This document shows positions 36,407-46,256 of a stretch of 64,000 nt of DNA, piece after piece; the stretch's first letter is position 1; every line of letters begins with the position of its first letter. The stretch spans positions 32,760-96,759 of the forward strand of contig JAEUKI010000076.1 in assembly GCA_016793325.1 (NCBI GenBank), written 5' to 3'. Source of the DNA: Myxococcales bacterium (lineage in GTDB: Bacteria; Myxococcota_A; Polyangia; Polyangiales; Ga0077539). The notes beneath the pieces are model-generated. The model was not told the origin of the DNA. It searched no databases and worked only from the letters and a program-made list of their open reading frames with translations. Made by a program: the position numbers and the translations under genes.

Positions 36407-38801
36407 CCCAGCGATAGGGCCCCACCGCGGCGGCGATCAGGTAAATCGCTGCTGCGAGCACGAACGACGCGGGGATCCCGAGGGCCACGCTGACCACGAG
36501 CGCGACCACGCTGCCGAGCACGCCCGTGACGCCGTTGATCGCGAGCGCCGCGGGCGCCCCCTTGCCGCGCTCGATGTACGCGAGGCCGGCGGGAAAGCAC
36601 ATTCCCAACAAGAGGCCCAACGCGACGCTCACGCACGCGGCCATCGTCGCGCGCATCGCGAGCGGCGCCACGAGCGCGTGCTTCGCCACGAACGGAATCA
36701 CCCCGTACGCCGTCACGACGAGCGCCGCGGCGATCCCGACACACAAAATCGAGACGGACTTTCGCGTGCGGAGCACCCGCGGTGACAGCGCGCTTCCGAC
36801 GCCCATCGCCACCAAGAGCCCCGCGAGCACCGTGACGAGCGCCCACGTCGGGTGCCCGAGCACCACGTGCATGCGTTGAACGAGCGCGACCTCGGCCACC
36901 ATGAAGCCGAAGCCGAGCGCCGCGAAGTAGCCAGCGCTCGCCGCGCCCGGCAGCGTCGCGCCGCGAAACGCCCGCACGAGCGGCCGGCCCAAGAGCAGCG
37001 CCCCCACGATCAAGACGGCGGCGAACGTCGTGACGAGCTCTCGCGCGGCGGTGATGTTTCCCGCGATCACGCCGCCCGACGAGGCGTCGACGCGAAAGAG
37101 CTTCCACGGCGTGAGCCACATGCGCGCGGACGCGAGCTGAAAGAAGAACGGGCGATCGTCGGTGGGCGCCGAGGTGTCGAGCCCGCGCGGCGCTCCCACC
37201 GCGCCGAGCTCGTCGATCGTCCGCGCGGACAAGATTGCGTCGAGCAGCGGCGGCCGCACGCGAACGCCCGGCAACACCAGCGGCGCGAACTGCATCCGAA
37301 TGCAGAGATTGCGGAGCCTCGCGACGTCGTCCTCTGAAAACGGCCGCGGCGACACGAGGATCGTCGCCACGCGGCCGCTCGCCACGAGCGCGATGTGCCT
37401 TCGCGGGTCGCGCACCCCGCGATCGAGCAGCGCCGCCGACGCGAGCGCCACCAGCCTCGCGGTCTCGTCGATCGAGCGCGGGTCGAACCAACGCGAGAAC
37501 GTCAGGATCCCGTCGGGCTCGACGCGGCGCAGAAACACGCCCCACGCCTCGCGCGTGTAGAGCGTCGCTTCTGCGTGCGCAAACGCTCCCGCCGCGGTCG
37601 CCGCCCACGTGTCCACGAGCGACGCCTGCAGCACGCGGCACTGCACGTTGCTGCGCGCGTACACCACGCGGCCGTCGCCCACTTGAACGCTCACGCGCGA
37701 GTCTTCGAGCAGCCGCGACTCGCTTCCTGCGCTCGCGTGCATCTCGATGATCGCAGGGTTGATCTCGACCCCGTACACAGGGTCGTGCCCGGCCACGAGC
37801 GCCGCGGCAATATCTCGCCCTCCGCCGACGCCGATCACGCACGCGGCCCCGTCGGACCGAAGCTCGTGCGCGGCGAACACCGCGTCGAGCTTGAGCGCGC
37901 GAAGGTCCTCGGGGTTTTGCTGGGCGTACATCGGCGTGCCCGCCTCGCCGTCGATGAGCGCCGTCGCCGCGCGAACGCGAATCGGCGGAGTCCTCGGAGA
38001 CGGGGACCAGAGCGCGATGGGCTGATCGCTGAACTCCGTGAGCATCACGTGCGAGAGCGCGTTCCAGCTGTTGTGCCGAAGCGCGCGCGTCGCGGGGCGG
38101 GGCAAGCCCTTCAGGTAGCTCGGCTCGAGGTCGATCGAGCCGCTCGCGCCCATCCATAGAATCAACGCACACAAAATCGAGCCCGCGATGGACTGTCGTC
38201 GGTACGTCTTGTCCGCCGCCGCAGAGCCCAACGCGAGCGCCATCGCCACGAGCACGAGCGCTCCAGGGGCGCTCAACGGCCCGAGCAGCCCGAGCGGCGC
38301 GAGCGCTCCGAGCGCAGCGGCGCCGAGGTCCACCGCGTAGAGCGTCGCGGTCGAGCGCTTGGCGTCGGCCATCAACCGCGCCACGACACCGCCCCCGGCG
38401 GCGAGCGGCCATGTGCACACCGCGGCGAGCATCAAGAGCCGCGCGAGCGAGCCCCACGCGGTCCCCGCTTGCACGGGAATCGAGCACGCCAGCAGCGTCG
38501 CCGCGACGATCCCCAGCGCCGCGAGCCCCAGGCGCGTGCCCACGTACCGCGTCCACGCGACGCCGTTGTCCCGCGATTTGTCCGCGTCGAGCGAGCCCGC
38601 CGCGAGCCCCACCATCGCGAGCGAAAGCACGAAGAACGCCTGCCCGTACCACGTCACCGCGGACAGGAGCCGCGTGACGAGCACCTCGGTCATCACGAGC
38701 GAGCTCGACGCGAGCGCGAGCAGCGCGAGCGGCAGCGCGCCTTCGACCGCGGGAGTCTCTGCGTTTTTGGCGGGCTGCGTCGTTTCGGATGCGTCGCTCA
38801 C
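36384..38801 (-). CDS. Spermidine-synthase-like membrane fusion protein, 805 aa
   Basis: About six N-terminal helices, a soluble methyltransferase-like core (~280-560) and about seven C-terminal helices. The core has the glycine-rich SAM-type loop CVIGVGGGRDIAAALV, the acidic YGVEINPAI and the later VQVGDGRVVYAR, as in polyamine aminopropyltransferases; the catalytic Asp pair typical of true spermidine synthases is not obvious. Substrate unknown. GTG at 38801 is used as start because the conserved first helix soon follows; upstream starts exist. The last residues (AQPGTVL) and the stop lie inside the right arm of the repeat element, so the native C-terminus has been replaced or extended by it. 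Divergent from the next gene. Confidence 0.83.
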   Translation of the reverse strand: MSDASETTQPAKNAETPAVEGALPLALLALASSSLVMTEVLVTRLLSAVTWYGQAFFVLSLAMVGLAAGSLDADKSRDNGVAWTRYVGTRLGLAALGIVAATLLACSIPVQAGTAWGSLARLLMLAAVCTWPLAAGGGVVARLMADAKRSTATLYAVDLGAAALGALAPLGLLGPLSAPGALVLVAMALALGSAAADKTYRRQSIAGSILCALILWMGASGSIDLEPSYLKGLPRPATRALRHNSWNALSHVMLTEFSDQPIALWSPSPRTPPIRVRAATALIDGEAGTPMYAQQNPEDLRALKLDAVFAAHELRSDGAACVIGVGGGRDIAAALVAGHDPVYGVEINPAIIEMHASAGSESRLLEDSRVSVQVGDGRVVYARSNVQCRVLQASLVDTWAATAAGAFAHAEATLYTREAWGVFLRRVEPDGILTFSRWFDPRSIDETARLVALASAALLDRGVRDPRRHIALVASGRVATILVSPRPFSEDDVARLRNLCIRMQFAPLVLPGVRVRPPLLDAILSARTIDELGAVGAPRGLDTSAPTDDRPFFFQLASARMWLTPWKLFRVDASSGGVIAGNITAARELVTTFAAVLIVGALLLGRPLVRAFRGATLPGAASAGYFAALGFGFMVAEVALVQRMHVVLGHPTWALVTVLAGLLVAMGVGSALSPRVLRTRKSVSILCVGIAAALVVTAYGVIPFVAKHALVAPLAMRATMAACVSVALGLLLGMCFPAGLAYIERGKGAPAALAINGVTGVLGSVVALVVSVALGIPASFVLAAAIYLIAAAVGPYRWAQPGTVL

Positions 38802-38929
38802 GGCTACGAGGTCGTGTACAACATCCGCGCGTTCGAAGCACCACGGACGCGCGCCGAGCGGCGCGGCTGTTCGTTTCTCGTCGCGGCCCGAGACGGCGCT
38901 CGCGACCCTCGACCTCGCGTAGAAGTCTC

Positions 38930-41191
38930 GTGGATCAAACGACTCGGGCAGAGCCTGCCCCACCAACTCCGCCTTCGACGTCGACTCGGGCTCGCACGCC
39001 GTTCGATCGCGTCGCGGTCCCCGTGTGCGCGGCGCTCGCCGGCCTCGCCTGGCTCGCGATGGTCTGGCCCTTGTTTCGCCTGTTCAGCGCGAAGTTTCAC
39101 AGGCCCGCGGCGTACGCGCTCGTCGCCGCGCTCGCGGTCGGGTTCGGCTTTGCGCCGATCGCCAAGGGCTTCGGCCGCGCGGTGCTCGCGCTTCCTCGGT
39201 GGGCCTTTCTGCTGCTCACCTCCACGATTTCGGCGATCGCGACCGAGGTGTTCATTCGGATCGTGGCGCGCGGGCACACGCTGAGCCCCGACGGCGCGGT
39301 GTACTGGTTTCAAGCCCGCGCCCTCAGCCACGGGAGCTTCGGAACTCCCCTCGAGTTTCCGCGGCAGTTTTGGTCGATGCGGTTCTTGTTCGAGGGCCCC
39401 GACCAGCAGCTGCACGGGGTGTTTCCTCCAGGGTGGCCGCTGTTTCTCGCGCCGTTCGTGCGCGCGAAGGCGCCGTTTCTCTCGGGCCTCGTCGTCTCGG
39501 CGCTGCTCTCGATCGCCGGCTATTGGCTCGCGCGAACGCTCTCGGACACGGACCGCTGGTCCGACGACCCCGACGACAACGAGCGCACCCGCGAGCTCGT
39601 CGCTCGCACCGCCGCGCTCTTGCCCCTCGCGAGCTTCGCGCGCGCCGCTGAGACCACGGACCTCCTCTCCCACGCCTTCGTCTCGGTCCTCGGAACGCTC
39701 GCGATCACGCTCTCGTTTCGCTTGGATCCCGCCGAAAAGCCCCGCCCCCTCGCGCTTCGCTCGCTCGCCATCGGCGCGCTCATCGGGTGGGCCTTCTCCG
39801 CACGCCTGCTCGACGGGGCGCTCTTTTTGGGCGGCTGCGCGTTGATTTTGTGTGCTCGATGGATCGCCGCGCTCCGAACGGGCGCTCGTCGCGCGATCGT
39901 CACCTCCGTCGTCGCTGTCGCGCTCGGCGCGGCGCCGTTCGTCGCGCTCGTCGCCGCGCACCAAAAGGCCGCGACTGGCTCGTGGACCACGCCCACGCAG
40001 CGCGAGTACTTCGTGCGCTCGGACTTTCCCTCGACCTGCCACCGACTCGGGTTCGGTCGCGACGTCGGCTGCGAAGTCGAGCACGGCGACGACCGCGCGG
40101 CGATGGGGCCCGACGGCTACACGCCGCGTCACGCGTGGGCCATCGTGCGCTCGCGGGCGATCGTGCTCGGCGACGACCTGCTCGCGCCGCCGCACATGCT
40201 CGCGCTCATCGTCGCCCTCGCGGTCGTAGGAGCCACGCGACGCGCCGCGTTTTCGAGCGCGTTTTGCGCGCTGTTCGCGCTCTCGTACGGGCTCTTCTAC
40301 TACGGCAACGCGCCGCTCTTCGGCGCGCGACACTTGTTTCCGATCGCGCCGTTCGTCTACTACCTCGCGGCCCGCGCGTGCGCGTTGCCGTCGCGTCGGT
40401 GGGCGACCGCGGCTCCTCCGTCGCTGCTCGCGATGGCGATGCTCTCGGCCATCATCGTGGGGCAGGGCAATCGATGGCGCACGCTTCGCTTGGCCGAGGG
40501 AGAGCTCTCGCAGCGCGAGCCGTGGGTTCGTCCGACGATCGATCGCGCTGCAGATCCGCAGGGAATCATCCTGGTCTCCGACAACTTCCACGCGATCACC
40601 GGCTACGACCCGTGGCTCGATCGCGGCCGTCGCGTCGTGGTGACCGGCGACGACGCGGGCCTGCGCGAGCTTCGACGCGCGCGTCCGACGTGGCCCGTGT
40701 ACGCCGCGACGCGCGAGCGGACGTTGGCGCTCGTTCCGATGCCGCCGATGCGCGACGAGGTCTCGGTCGAGCTCGAGGCGCTGTGGCCGTCGCTCCAGTG
40801 GCCGTCGCGCTTGAAGGCGTGGCGCTTCGAGGCGAGCCGCTTCGGTGAGCCCGTGATCGTCGGCGGAGGCCGTCTGCTCGCGATCGAACACGCGCAGCCG
40901 GGCTCGACGCTGCGACTCGATTTCGAGCTCTCGGTCGACGGCGAGTACATCCCCGGGATCGTCGCGTTCTCCGCGCCAGACCACGGAAACTTCCGCGTGA
41001 CCCTCGACGGCGCGCCGATGCTCGTCCTCGACGGGTACGGCGAGCAGCGCGTCCGACGCTTGTACGACGGGCGCCCCACGCGCTTGCGACGCGGGCGACA
41101 CTCGCTCGTGTTCGAGTGCGTGACGCGCGATCCGCGCTCGAGCGACGACCGCGCGCTGCTCGATCAGTTCATCGCTCGCCCAGCGCCGTAG
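38930..41191 (+). CDS. Polytopic GT-C-like membrane glycosyltransferase candidate, 753 aa
   Basis: Roughly ten or eleven membrane helices in the first 480 residues, then a ~270-residue periplasmic-type domain ending in beta-strand-rich sequence. The first large loop reads GHTLSPDGAVYWFQARAL, which places an acidic residue where GT-C enzymes (ArnT/PMT type) have their catalytic Asp or Glu. This suggests transfer of a sugar from a lipid-phosphate donor, but the family match is by layout only. GTG at 38930 is the likely start, because upstream codons are Arg-rich shadow of the divergent gene. An unusual Cys pair (CHRLGFGRDVGC) lies in a loop near residue 365. Confidence 0.75.
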   Translation: MDQTTRAEPAPPTPPSTSTRARTPFDRVAVPVCAALAGLAWLAMVWPLFRLFSAKFHRPAAYALVAALAVGFGFAPIAKGFGRAVLALPRWAFLLLTSTISAIATEVFIRIVARGHTLSPDGAVYWFQARALSHGSFGTPLEFPRQFWSMRFLFEGPDQQLHGVFPPGWPLFLAPFVRAKAPFLSGLVVSALLSIAGYWLARTLSDTDRWSDDPDDNERTRELVARTAALLPLASFARAAETTDLLSHAFVSVLGTLAITLSFRLDPAEKPRPLALRSLAIGALIGWAFSARLLDGALFLGGCALILCARWIAALRTGARRAIVTSVVAVALGAAPFVALVAAHQKAATGSWTTPTQREYFVRSDFPSTCHRLGFGRDVGCEVEHGDDRAAMGPDGYTPRHAWAIVRSRAIVLGDDLLAPPHMLALIVALAVVGATRRAAFSSAFCALFALSYGLFYYGNAPLFGARHLFPIAPFVYYLAARACALPSRRWATAAPPSLLAMAMLSAIIVGQGNRWRTLRLAEGELSQREPWVRPTIDRAADPQGIILVSDNFHAITGYDPWLDRGRRVVVTGDDAGLRELRRARPTWPVYAATRERTLALVPMPPMRDEVSVELEALWPSLQWPSRLKAWRFEASRFGEPVIVGGGRLLAIEHAQPGSTLRLDFELSVDGEYIPGIVAFSAPDHGNFRVTLDGAPMLVLDGYGEQRVRRLYDGRPTRLRRGRHSLVFECVTRDPRSSDDRALLDQFIARPAP

Positions 41192-41225
41192 TCGACGCGC
41201 GGCTGTGCGATCCTCGAGCGCGACG

Positions 41226-41963
41226 ATGACCGAGCTCGTGGCCGAGGACGTTCAACGCGCGCTTCGCGCCGTCGCAGACCCGTCTCGAGCCTCGGTGCAA
41301 ATGCGGTTCTTCAAAGCGGGGCCCGGTGAGTACGGCGAGGGGGACGTGTTCATTGGCGTGCAGGTTCCTGTGCAGCGGAAGGTCGCAAAGACGTTCGAGT
41401 CGCTGCCCACGGACGAGTGCGCGCGGCTGCTCGCGAGCGAGGTGCACGAAGACCGGCTCACGGCGCTGCTCGTGCTCGTGCGCCGCATGCAACGCGCGCG
41501 TGGAAAGGACGCCGACGCGGTCAAGCGCGCAGTGTATCGCTGCTTCATCGCGAACCGCGCCAGGGTCAACAACTGGGACCTCGTCGACACGTCGGCCGAG
41601 CACATCGTCGGCCCGTTCGCGATCGAGGGAAGCAAGGAGCGCGCGTTCGTCGACGAGCTCTCGCGCGCGGAGTCGCTGTGGGACCGTCGCATCGCGATGA
41701 TGTCGACGTTCTACTTCATCAAGCGCGGGGATTTTTCCTGGGCGCTCGAGGTCGCAGCGCGGCTGCTCGAAGACGAAGAAGACCTCCTTCACAAGGCCTC
41801 GGGCTGGATGCTCCGCGAGATCGGCGGACGCGGCGGGCTCGTCGAGCTCCGCGCGTTCTTGCGGGCGCACGCCGCGGTGATGCCTCGCACGATGCTGCGC
41901 TACGCGATCGAGAAGCTCCCCGAGGCCGAGCGCAAAAAGTGGCTCGCGGTGAAGCGCGCGTAG
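41226..41963 (+). CDS. AlkD-type DNA alkylation repair glycosylase, 245 aa
   Basis: All-helical HEAT-repeat protein of the AlkD/AlkC fold that removes alkylated purines (3-methyladenine, 7-methylguanine) without base flipping. Family marks: FFKAGPGEYGEGDVFIGVQV near the start, NNWDLVDTSAEHIVG (the conserved Trp-Asp pair of the active site) and DLLHKASGWMLREIG. Length is normal. The ATG at 41226 is preferred over a GTG seven codons earlier because TELVAEDV matches the usual N-terminus. It stands alone between the membrane glycosyltransferase candidate and a convergent TPR gene, with a perfect palindrome after its stop. Confidence 0.9.
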   Translation: MTELVAEDVQRALRAVADPSRASVQMRFFKAGPGEYGEGDVFIGVQVPVQRKVAKTFESLPTDECARLLASEVHEDRLTALLVLVRRMQRARGKDADAVKRAVYRCFIANRARVNNWDLVDTSAEHIVGPFAIEGSKERAFVDELSRAESLWDRRIAMMSTFYFIKRGDFSWALEVAARLLEDEEDLLHKASGWMLREIGGRGGLVELRAFLRAHAAVMPRTMLRYAIEKLPEAERKKWLAVKRA

Positions 41964-41980
41964 GGGCCGCAGCTCGCACC

Positions 41981-42010
41981 GTCATTCTCGATATCGAGAA
42001 CGACGTTTTC
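41981..42010. terminator. Palindromic terminator between convergent genes
   Basis: A near-perfect 24-base palindrome at 41981-42004: GTC, one mismatched base, TTCTCGAT, then its complement ATCGAGAA, the mismatch and GAC, with GTTTTC following on the + strand. It sits between the ends of the AlkD gene and the convergent TPR gene, where a shared terminator is expected. Confidence 0.5.
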
Positions 42011-42016
42011 TCCGGA

Positions 42017-44500
42017 TCACCCCTTCATGAGCTCTTCGAACGCACGATCGACGTCGTCCATCTCCGGAACGTTCGACGGCGCCGCGCCCCCGCGCGCGAG
42101 CCGCGCGATGCGCTCTTGCACGTCGCGAAACTTCGCGTCTCGTCGCTCGGCCATGCGGAAATACTCGATCGCTTGCGCTCCGTTGCCCGTGAGCTCGTAC
42201 GCGTTGCCGAGCTCGTAGAACAAGCCCATCTCCTCGCGATCCGAGCGCAGCGGCGCGCTGAGCGCCTGCTCGAACCACGGGATCGCCGCGCCCGGATCGC
42301 CCTTCTCCATCAGGCACATCCCGACCATCGTCTGCGCGAGACACTGCTTGCGCGGAGCCTGCGCGGCCACGATGAACTCGTTCATCGCGTCGTCGGTGAG
42401 CCCCATCTCTTTGTACGCGATCCCGAGGTCGTAGTGCGTGTCCGCGTCGTCCGCCGAGACGACCTTCGCGACCCCCTGCTTGAACTGCGCGAAGACCGTC
42501 TCGACGTCGATCATCTGATCGGCGCCCGCGAAGTGCGCGTCGCCCGCGCCTTGCACTTGAACCTCTTCCGCGAGCTTCTCTGCGAGCGCGAAGGACTCGT
42601 CTTCGCCGCCTTGCGCTTGCGCGAGGGCCTGCACTTCTTCCCAGCGCTCGGCCACGAGCGGGTGCGTCGGGTGCGCCGACACGAGGATCTTCAGGTTCTC
42701 GAGCGCCTCGCGATACATCCCTTGCGAGACGTAGAACTCGACCTCGTCGAGCCCCGCTTCGATGTCCGGCGCGAGCCCGTCGCCGTCGGCGCCCTCGACG
42801 ATCGCCTCGTCGTCGATGATGCTCTCTTCTGCGGGCGACTGCGGCGCCGCGTCGAGCGGAGCGTCTTCGTCCGGCATCGCCGCGACCTCGGCGATCCGCG
42901 CGTAGAGATCCAGCGCCTCGGGGTTGGACGGGTCGAGCTCGATCGCGCGAAGGACGGCCCACGTCGCTGCGTCGAGGTCTTGCGCCGCGAGCACCGCGGC
43001 CACGTAGGCGCCGTGTCGCGCGGCGGCGACGCGATCGCCGTGCCCTTCGAGCACGTCCCGGAGCCGCGAGTGCACGCCGAGCGCGCGCGGGTCGATCTCG
43101 AGCGCGCGAGAGAGGTGCGCGATCGCCTTGGTCCGGAGGTTGTACTTCTGAAAGATCTCGACTTCGCCCACGAGCCGCGCGACGTCGGGGTGCATCTGCT
43201 CTTGCGCGATGAGCTGCTCGGCGACGAGGCGACCTTGTTCGGTCGCGACGAGCGCGGGCGTGGTCGGCGCCTGCACCGCTTGAATTCGTGGCTGGCTCTT
43301 CGGGCGCGTCGGCTGCTGCGACGCGACGCTCGGCTGGATCACCGACGGCTGCGGCGTGTTGCGTCGCGGCGCGGTCGCGGGCGTCGGCTGCGCTTGCGCG
43401 ACGGGCTGCGGCGCCACGCGCGGTTGGGGCTGCGGAGTCGGCCTTCGCTGCGGTTGCGGAGCGGGTTTGGCCGAGGGTTTCTCCAGGGGAATCGGCGCTT
43501 CGGGCTCATCGTCGACGACGACGACCTCTTCTTCGACCTCGTCTTCGACGGCGATGTCGGGCTCGTCCGAGACGACGGGGGCCTTGGCCGCGTCGATGGC
43601 CTTCTTCGTCGCGTCGAGCGCGGCCTTGGCGTCGTGGTCGTCCGGCGCGATCTGCAGGATGCGCTCGCAGATCGTGACGCGTCGTTCGAGCTCGTTCTTC
43701 TCGAGCAAGAGCCGCGCGATCTCTTTGAGCACGCTGACGGCCTTCGGTCCCTGTCCGAGCGCGACGAACGACTCGGCGAGCATCTCGAGGACCGTGATGT
43801 CCCTCGGGTTCGCTTTGAATACGACCTGGAGCTTCGGCAGCGCGCGCTTGGCGTCTTTGCGTTCGAGGTAGTGCTTGGCGAGGTCGCGCGCGACCTTGGC
43901 GTCCTCGGGCCTGTGAAAGAGCAGGCGCTCGGTGACGCGCGCCCAGTCGTCGACGCGGTTCGCTTTGAGCAGGAGTTCTCCGCCCTTTTCGAACTCGGTC
44001 GCGGCGTCGACGTTCTTGCCGAGCTTCGAGAGCAGCTCCGCGAGCTTGATGCGCATCGCGACGTTGCTCGGGTCGATCTGCACCATCTGGCGCACGACGC
44101 CGACGAGCTTGTCGTCCGTCCCGGCGCGGGCGTAGCGCGCGGCGAGCGCCTCGAGGTTGACGAGCGCGTCGGGGACCAGCCCGAGCTGCACGTAGAGCTC
44201 GGCGAGCTTTCCGTGCAGGTCCGTGAGGTTCGGGTCGATCGAGAGGATCTGCTTGTAGACCGCGATGGCCTTGAGCGCGAAGCCCTGCTCTTCGTAGCCG
44301 CGGGCTACTTTCGAGTAGGTCGCGACGGCGTCTTCGCGCGCCCCTCGGCGAAATTGCAGGTCGCCGATCTTGAGCAGGATCCGAACGTCGCTCGGGTCCT
44401 CTTTGACGAGGCGCTGGTACTCCGCGATGGCCTTATCGAACTGGCCTTTCGCGGCGAACTTCTGCGCGCTGTCGAGGACCTTCTGACGGTCAATGCTCAC
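42017..44500 (-). CDS. Large TPR protein, 827 aa
   Basis: N-terminal TPR block (~1-310): KAIAEYQRLVKEDPSDVRILL, KAIAVYKQILSIDPNLTDLH and further helix pairs. A disordered acidic then Pro/Gln-rich linker (~310-430; VEDEVEEEVVVVDDEPEA, PQPQRRPTPQPQPR) separates it from a second TPR block (~450-827). No signal peptide or membrane helix, so cytoplasmic. Two-block TPR proteins of this size serve as polarity or motility scaffolds in myxobacteria (the pilus-activating SgmX is one such), but I cannot say that this is the orthologue. It is divergent from the phosphatase gene and may be a scaffold for kinase signalling. Confidence 0.87.
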   Translation of the reverse strand: MSIDRQKVLDSAQKFAAKGQFDKAIAEYQRLVKEDPSDVRILLKIGDLQFRRGAREDAVATYSKVARGYEEQGFALKAIAVYKQILSIDPNLTDLHGKLAELYVQLGLVPDALVNLEALAARYARAGTDDKLVGVVRQMVQIDPSNVAMRIKLAELLSKLGKNVDAATEFEKGGELLLKANRVDDWARVTERLLFHRPEDAKVARDLAKHYLERKDAKRALPKLQVVFKANPRDITVLEMLAESFVALGQGPKAVSVLKEIARLLLEKNELERRVTICERILQIAPDDHDAKAALDATKKAIDAAKAPVVSDEPDIAVEDEVEEEVVVVDDEPEAPIPLEKPSAKPAPQPQRRPTPQPQPRVAPQPVAQAQPTPATAPRRNTPQPSVIQPSVASQQPTRPKSQPRIQAVQAPTTPALVATEQGRLVAEQLIAQEQMHPDVARLVGEVEIFQKYNLRTKAIAHLSRALEIDPRALGVHSRLRDVLEGHGDRVAAARHGAYVAAVLAAQDLDAATWAVLRAIELDPSNPEALDLYARIAEVAAMPDEDAPLDAAPQSPAEESIIDDEAIVEGADGDGLAPDIEAGLDEVEFYVSQGMYREALENLKILVSAHPTHPLVAERWEEVQALAQAQGGEDESFALAEKLAEEVQVQGAGDAHFAGADQMIDVETVFAQFKQGVAKVVSADDADTHYDLGIAYKEMGLTDDAMNEFIVAAQAPRKQCLAQTMVGMCLMEKGDPGAAIPWFEQALSAPLRSDREEMGLFYELGNAYELTGNGAQAIEYFRMAERRDAKFRDVQERIARLARGGAAPSNVPEMDDVDRAFEELMKG

Positions 44501-44634
44501 GGGGGACCAGTTGCAGGCCGAGAGGAGTGTGAAAAAAACGCTACGTGTCGATCGATCGACCCGTCAAGTAAGCATTCGTCTTCGAAGCGAGCCGTTGCTG
44601 CAGACGGCGGCCATCGATCGAGAGCATAGACCTA

Positions 44635-45474
44635 ATGACGATGGCAGGAACACTCTCCGTTGCAGATCGACGCAGCGTTCAGCGGGCCCTCGAGTCGATC
44701 GCGGAGGAGGCGTCTGCCGAACTTCTGCGGGGATTTCGGGGACAAACCAAGATCGAGTTCAAGGGTCCCGTGGACTTGGTGACCGAGTTCGACCGTCGCA
44801 GCGAGGCGGTGATCCGCGCCAGGGTCGCCCGCGATCTGCCCGGGCTCGCGCTCGTGGCCGAAGAGGGCGGCGGCGAGCTTCGCGAGGGAGCCGCCACGAT
44901 CTTCGCGGATCCCCTCGACGGAACCACGAATTTCGCGCACGGACACCCGGTCTTCGCCGTGTCGCTCGGCGTGGTCGAAGAGGGCGTCGGACCCACCGTG
45001 GGCGTCGTGTGCGCCCCCGTGCTGGGCTGGACGTGGAGCGGCGTGGTGGGCGACGGCGCGACGCGCAACGGCGAGCGCATCGCGGTCAGCGCCCAGCGCG
45101 AGCTCGGGCGGAGCCTGTTGGCCACGGGATTTCCCTACGATCGGCGCGAGGCGGACCCGATCAACGAGCTTCAGTTCGCGCAGTTCGTCGCGATCGAGCG
45201 CTACGTCGCCCAGGGAATTCGCCGCTTGGGCTCGGCCGCGTGCGACCTGTGCCTCGTCGCCGACGGGACGTACGACGGCTATTGGGAGCGAAAGCTAAGC
45301 CCGTGGGACCTCGCGGCCGGCGCCGCGTGCGTCCTCGCCGCAGGGGGAACGCTCACGTCGATCGAGGGCGGCGCTGTCGAGGTTCGCTCGGGCTCGCTCG
45401 TCGCGACCAACGGCGCGATTCACGACGCGCTCGTCAGCGCGCTCGCGCGGGTGCGCGATCAGCGAACGACGTAG
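44635..45474 (+). CDS. Inositol-monophosphatase-family phosphatase, 279 aa
   Basis: Magnesium-dependent sugar-phosphate phosphatase fold. The metal-binding motifs are complete: EEGGG (the Glu of the EE motif), ADPLDGTTNFAHG (DPxDGTxN) and SPWDLAAGAACVL (WDxAAG). Possible substrates are inositol monophosphate, histidinol phosphate or fructose-1,6-bisphosphate; SuhB-like proteins also act in rRNA transcription. The specific role is not decided by sequence. The ATG at 44635 lies 135 bases from the divergent TPR gene start. The 3' end overlaps the convergent secreted-protein gene by 16 bases. Confidence 0.92.
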   Translation: MTMAGTLSVADRRSVQRALESIAEEASAELLRGFRGQTKIEFKGPVDLVTEFDRRSEAVIRARVARDLPGLALVAEEGGGELREGAATIFADPLDGTTNFAHGHPVFAVSLGVVEEGVGPTVGVVCAPVLGWTWSGVVGDGATRNGERIAVSAQRELGRSLLATGFPYDRREADPINELQFAQFVAIERYVAQGIRRLGSAACDLCLVADGTYDGYWERKLSPWDLAAGAACVLAAGGTLTSIEGGAVEVRSGSLVATNGAIHDALVSALARVRDQRTT

Positions 45475-46160
45475 CTCGTGAAGGGCCCGGGCGTGCCGTC
45501 GCGGCCGAGCTGCGCGACTTCGACCGTCGTTCCCGCGGGGGGAGCGCCGCCGCTGTCGTAGGGGCTCGGGCCGCAGCGGCCTGCGGCAGCGACGAAGAGC
45601 GCGCGATCCGCGGTGACCCACACGGCGTTGCCGAGCTGCCGACCGCGAACGCGCCAACGAAACAACACGACAACATCCGCGAGGTTTCGGTCGCTGAGCT
45701 CGAAGCGAAGCACCGAGGTCGATCCGCGACGGACGCTCGTCGCAGTGTCGAGCCGCAATCGTCCCTGTACGGCCGTCGCCGCGCGCGCGCTCGCTTGCTG
45801 CGCCACCGTGATCCGTCCCACGACCTGCGCCGTCGCGCGCGGTGATGCCGCGGACAACACCTCGTACACGCCCGGCTCCGTCCTCGAGGGAACCACCGCG
45901 CGATACACGAACGGGACCACCTGCGAGGCGCTCACGGGCACGGGCGTCCGCGACGCCCCCACCGTCGGCCGCAGCGAAAACAGGGACGTCTGCGACGCGC
46001 TCGAGAGGTACATCGCAAACGCGTCTCCGGGCGCGATCGCCACGGATTCGCTCTGCAACAACCGAGGCGGCTCTGGCCTCGGCATCATGCAGAGCGCGAG
46101 TGCCCCTTGTGTGGTTGCCACCACGAGTGTGGCTGAGATCAACGCGAGTCGAAGCTTCAT
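45459..46160 (-). CDS. Secreted beta-rich protein of unknown function, 233 aa
   Basis: ATG at 46160 gives a signal peptide, MKLRLALISATLVVATTQGA, with cleavage near ALALC or just after. The mature chain is Ser/Thr/Val-rich with alternating strands (GVYEVLSAASPRATAQVVGR, VLRFELSDRNLADVVVLFRW), like a periplasmic Ig-like sandwich. A pair of cysteines (LALC and RCGPSPY) could form one disulfide. No family is recognised. The gene is nested tail-to-tail with the phosphatase, with a 16-base overlap, and its start is 96 bases from the divergent membrane-protein gene. Confidence 0.75.
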   Translation of the reverse strand: MKLRLALISATLVVATTQGALALCMMPRPEPPRLLQSESVAIAPGDAFAMYLSSASQTSLFSLRPTVGASRTPVPVSASQVVPFVYRAVVPSRTEPGVYEVLSAASPRATAQVVGRITVAQQASARAATAVQGRLRLDTATSVRRGSTSVLRFELSDRNLADVVVLFRWRVRGRQLGNAVWVTADRALFVAAAGRCGPSPYDSGGAPPAGTTVEVAQLGRDGTPGPFTSYVVR

Positions 46161-46256
46161 CGTTTCGCTCCAGTATACGCTCGGGTGTCGATCGGCTCGC
46201 TGTCGTACGTGCGTGCGCTCGGATCGTACGGCCACACAAACACACAAACACGAGGG

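Noticed and set aside
42017..44500. Assignment of the TPR protein as SgmX
   Set aside because: Two TPR blocks with a linker are not specific enough, and no type IV pilus gene is adjacent.
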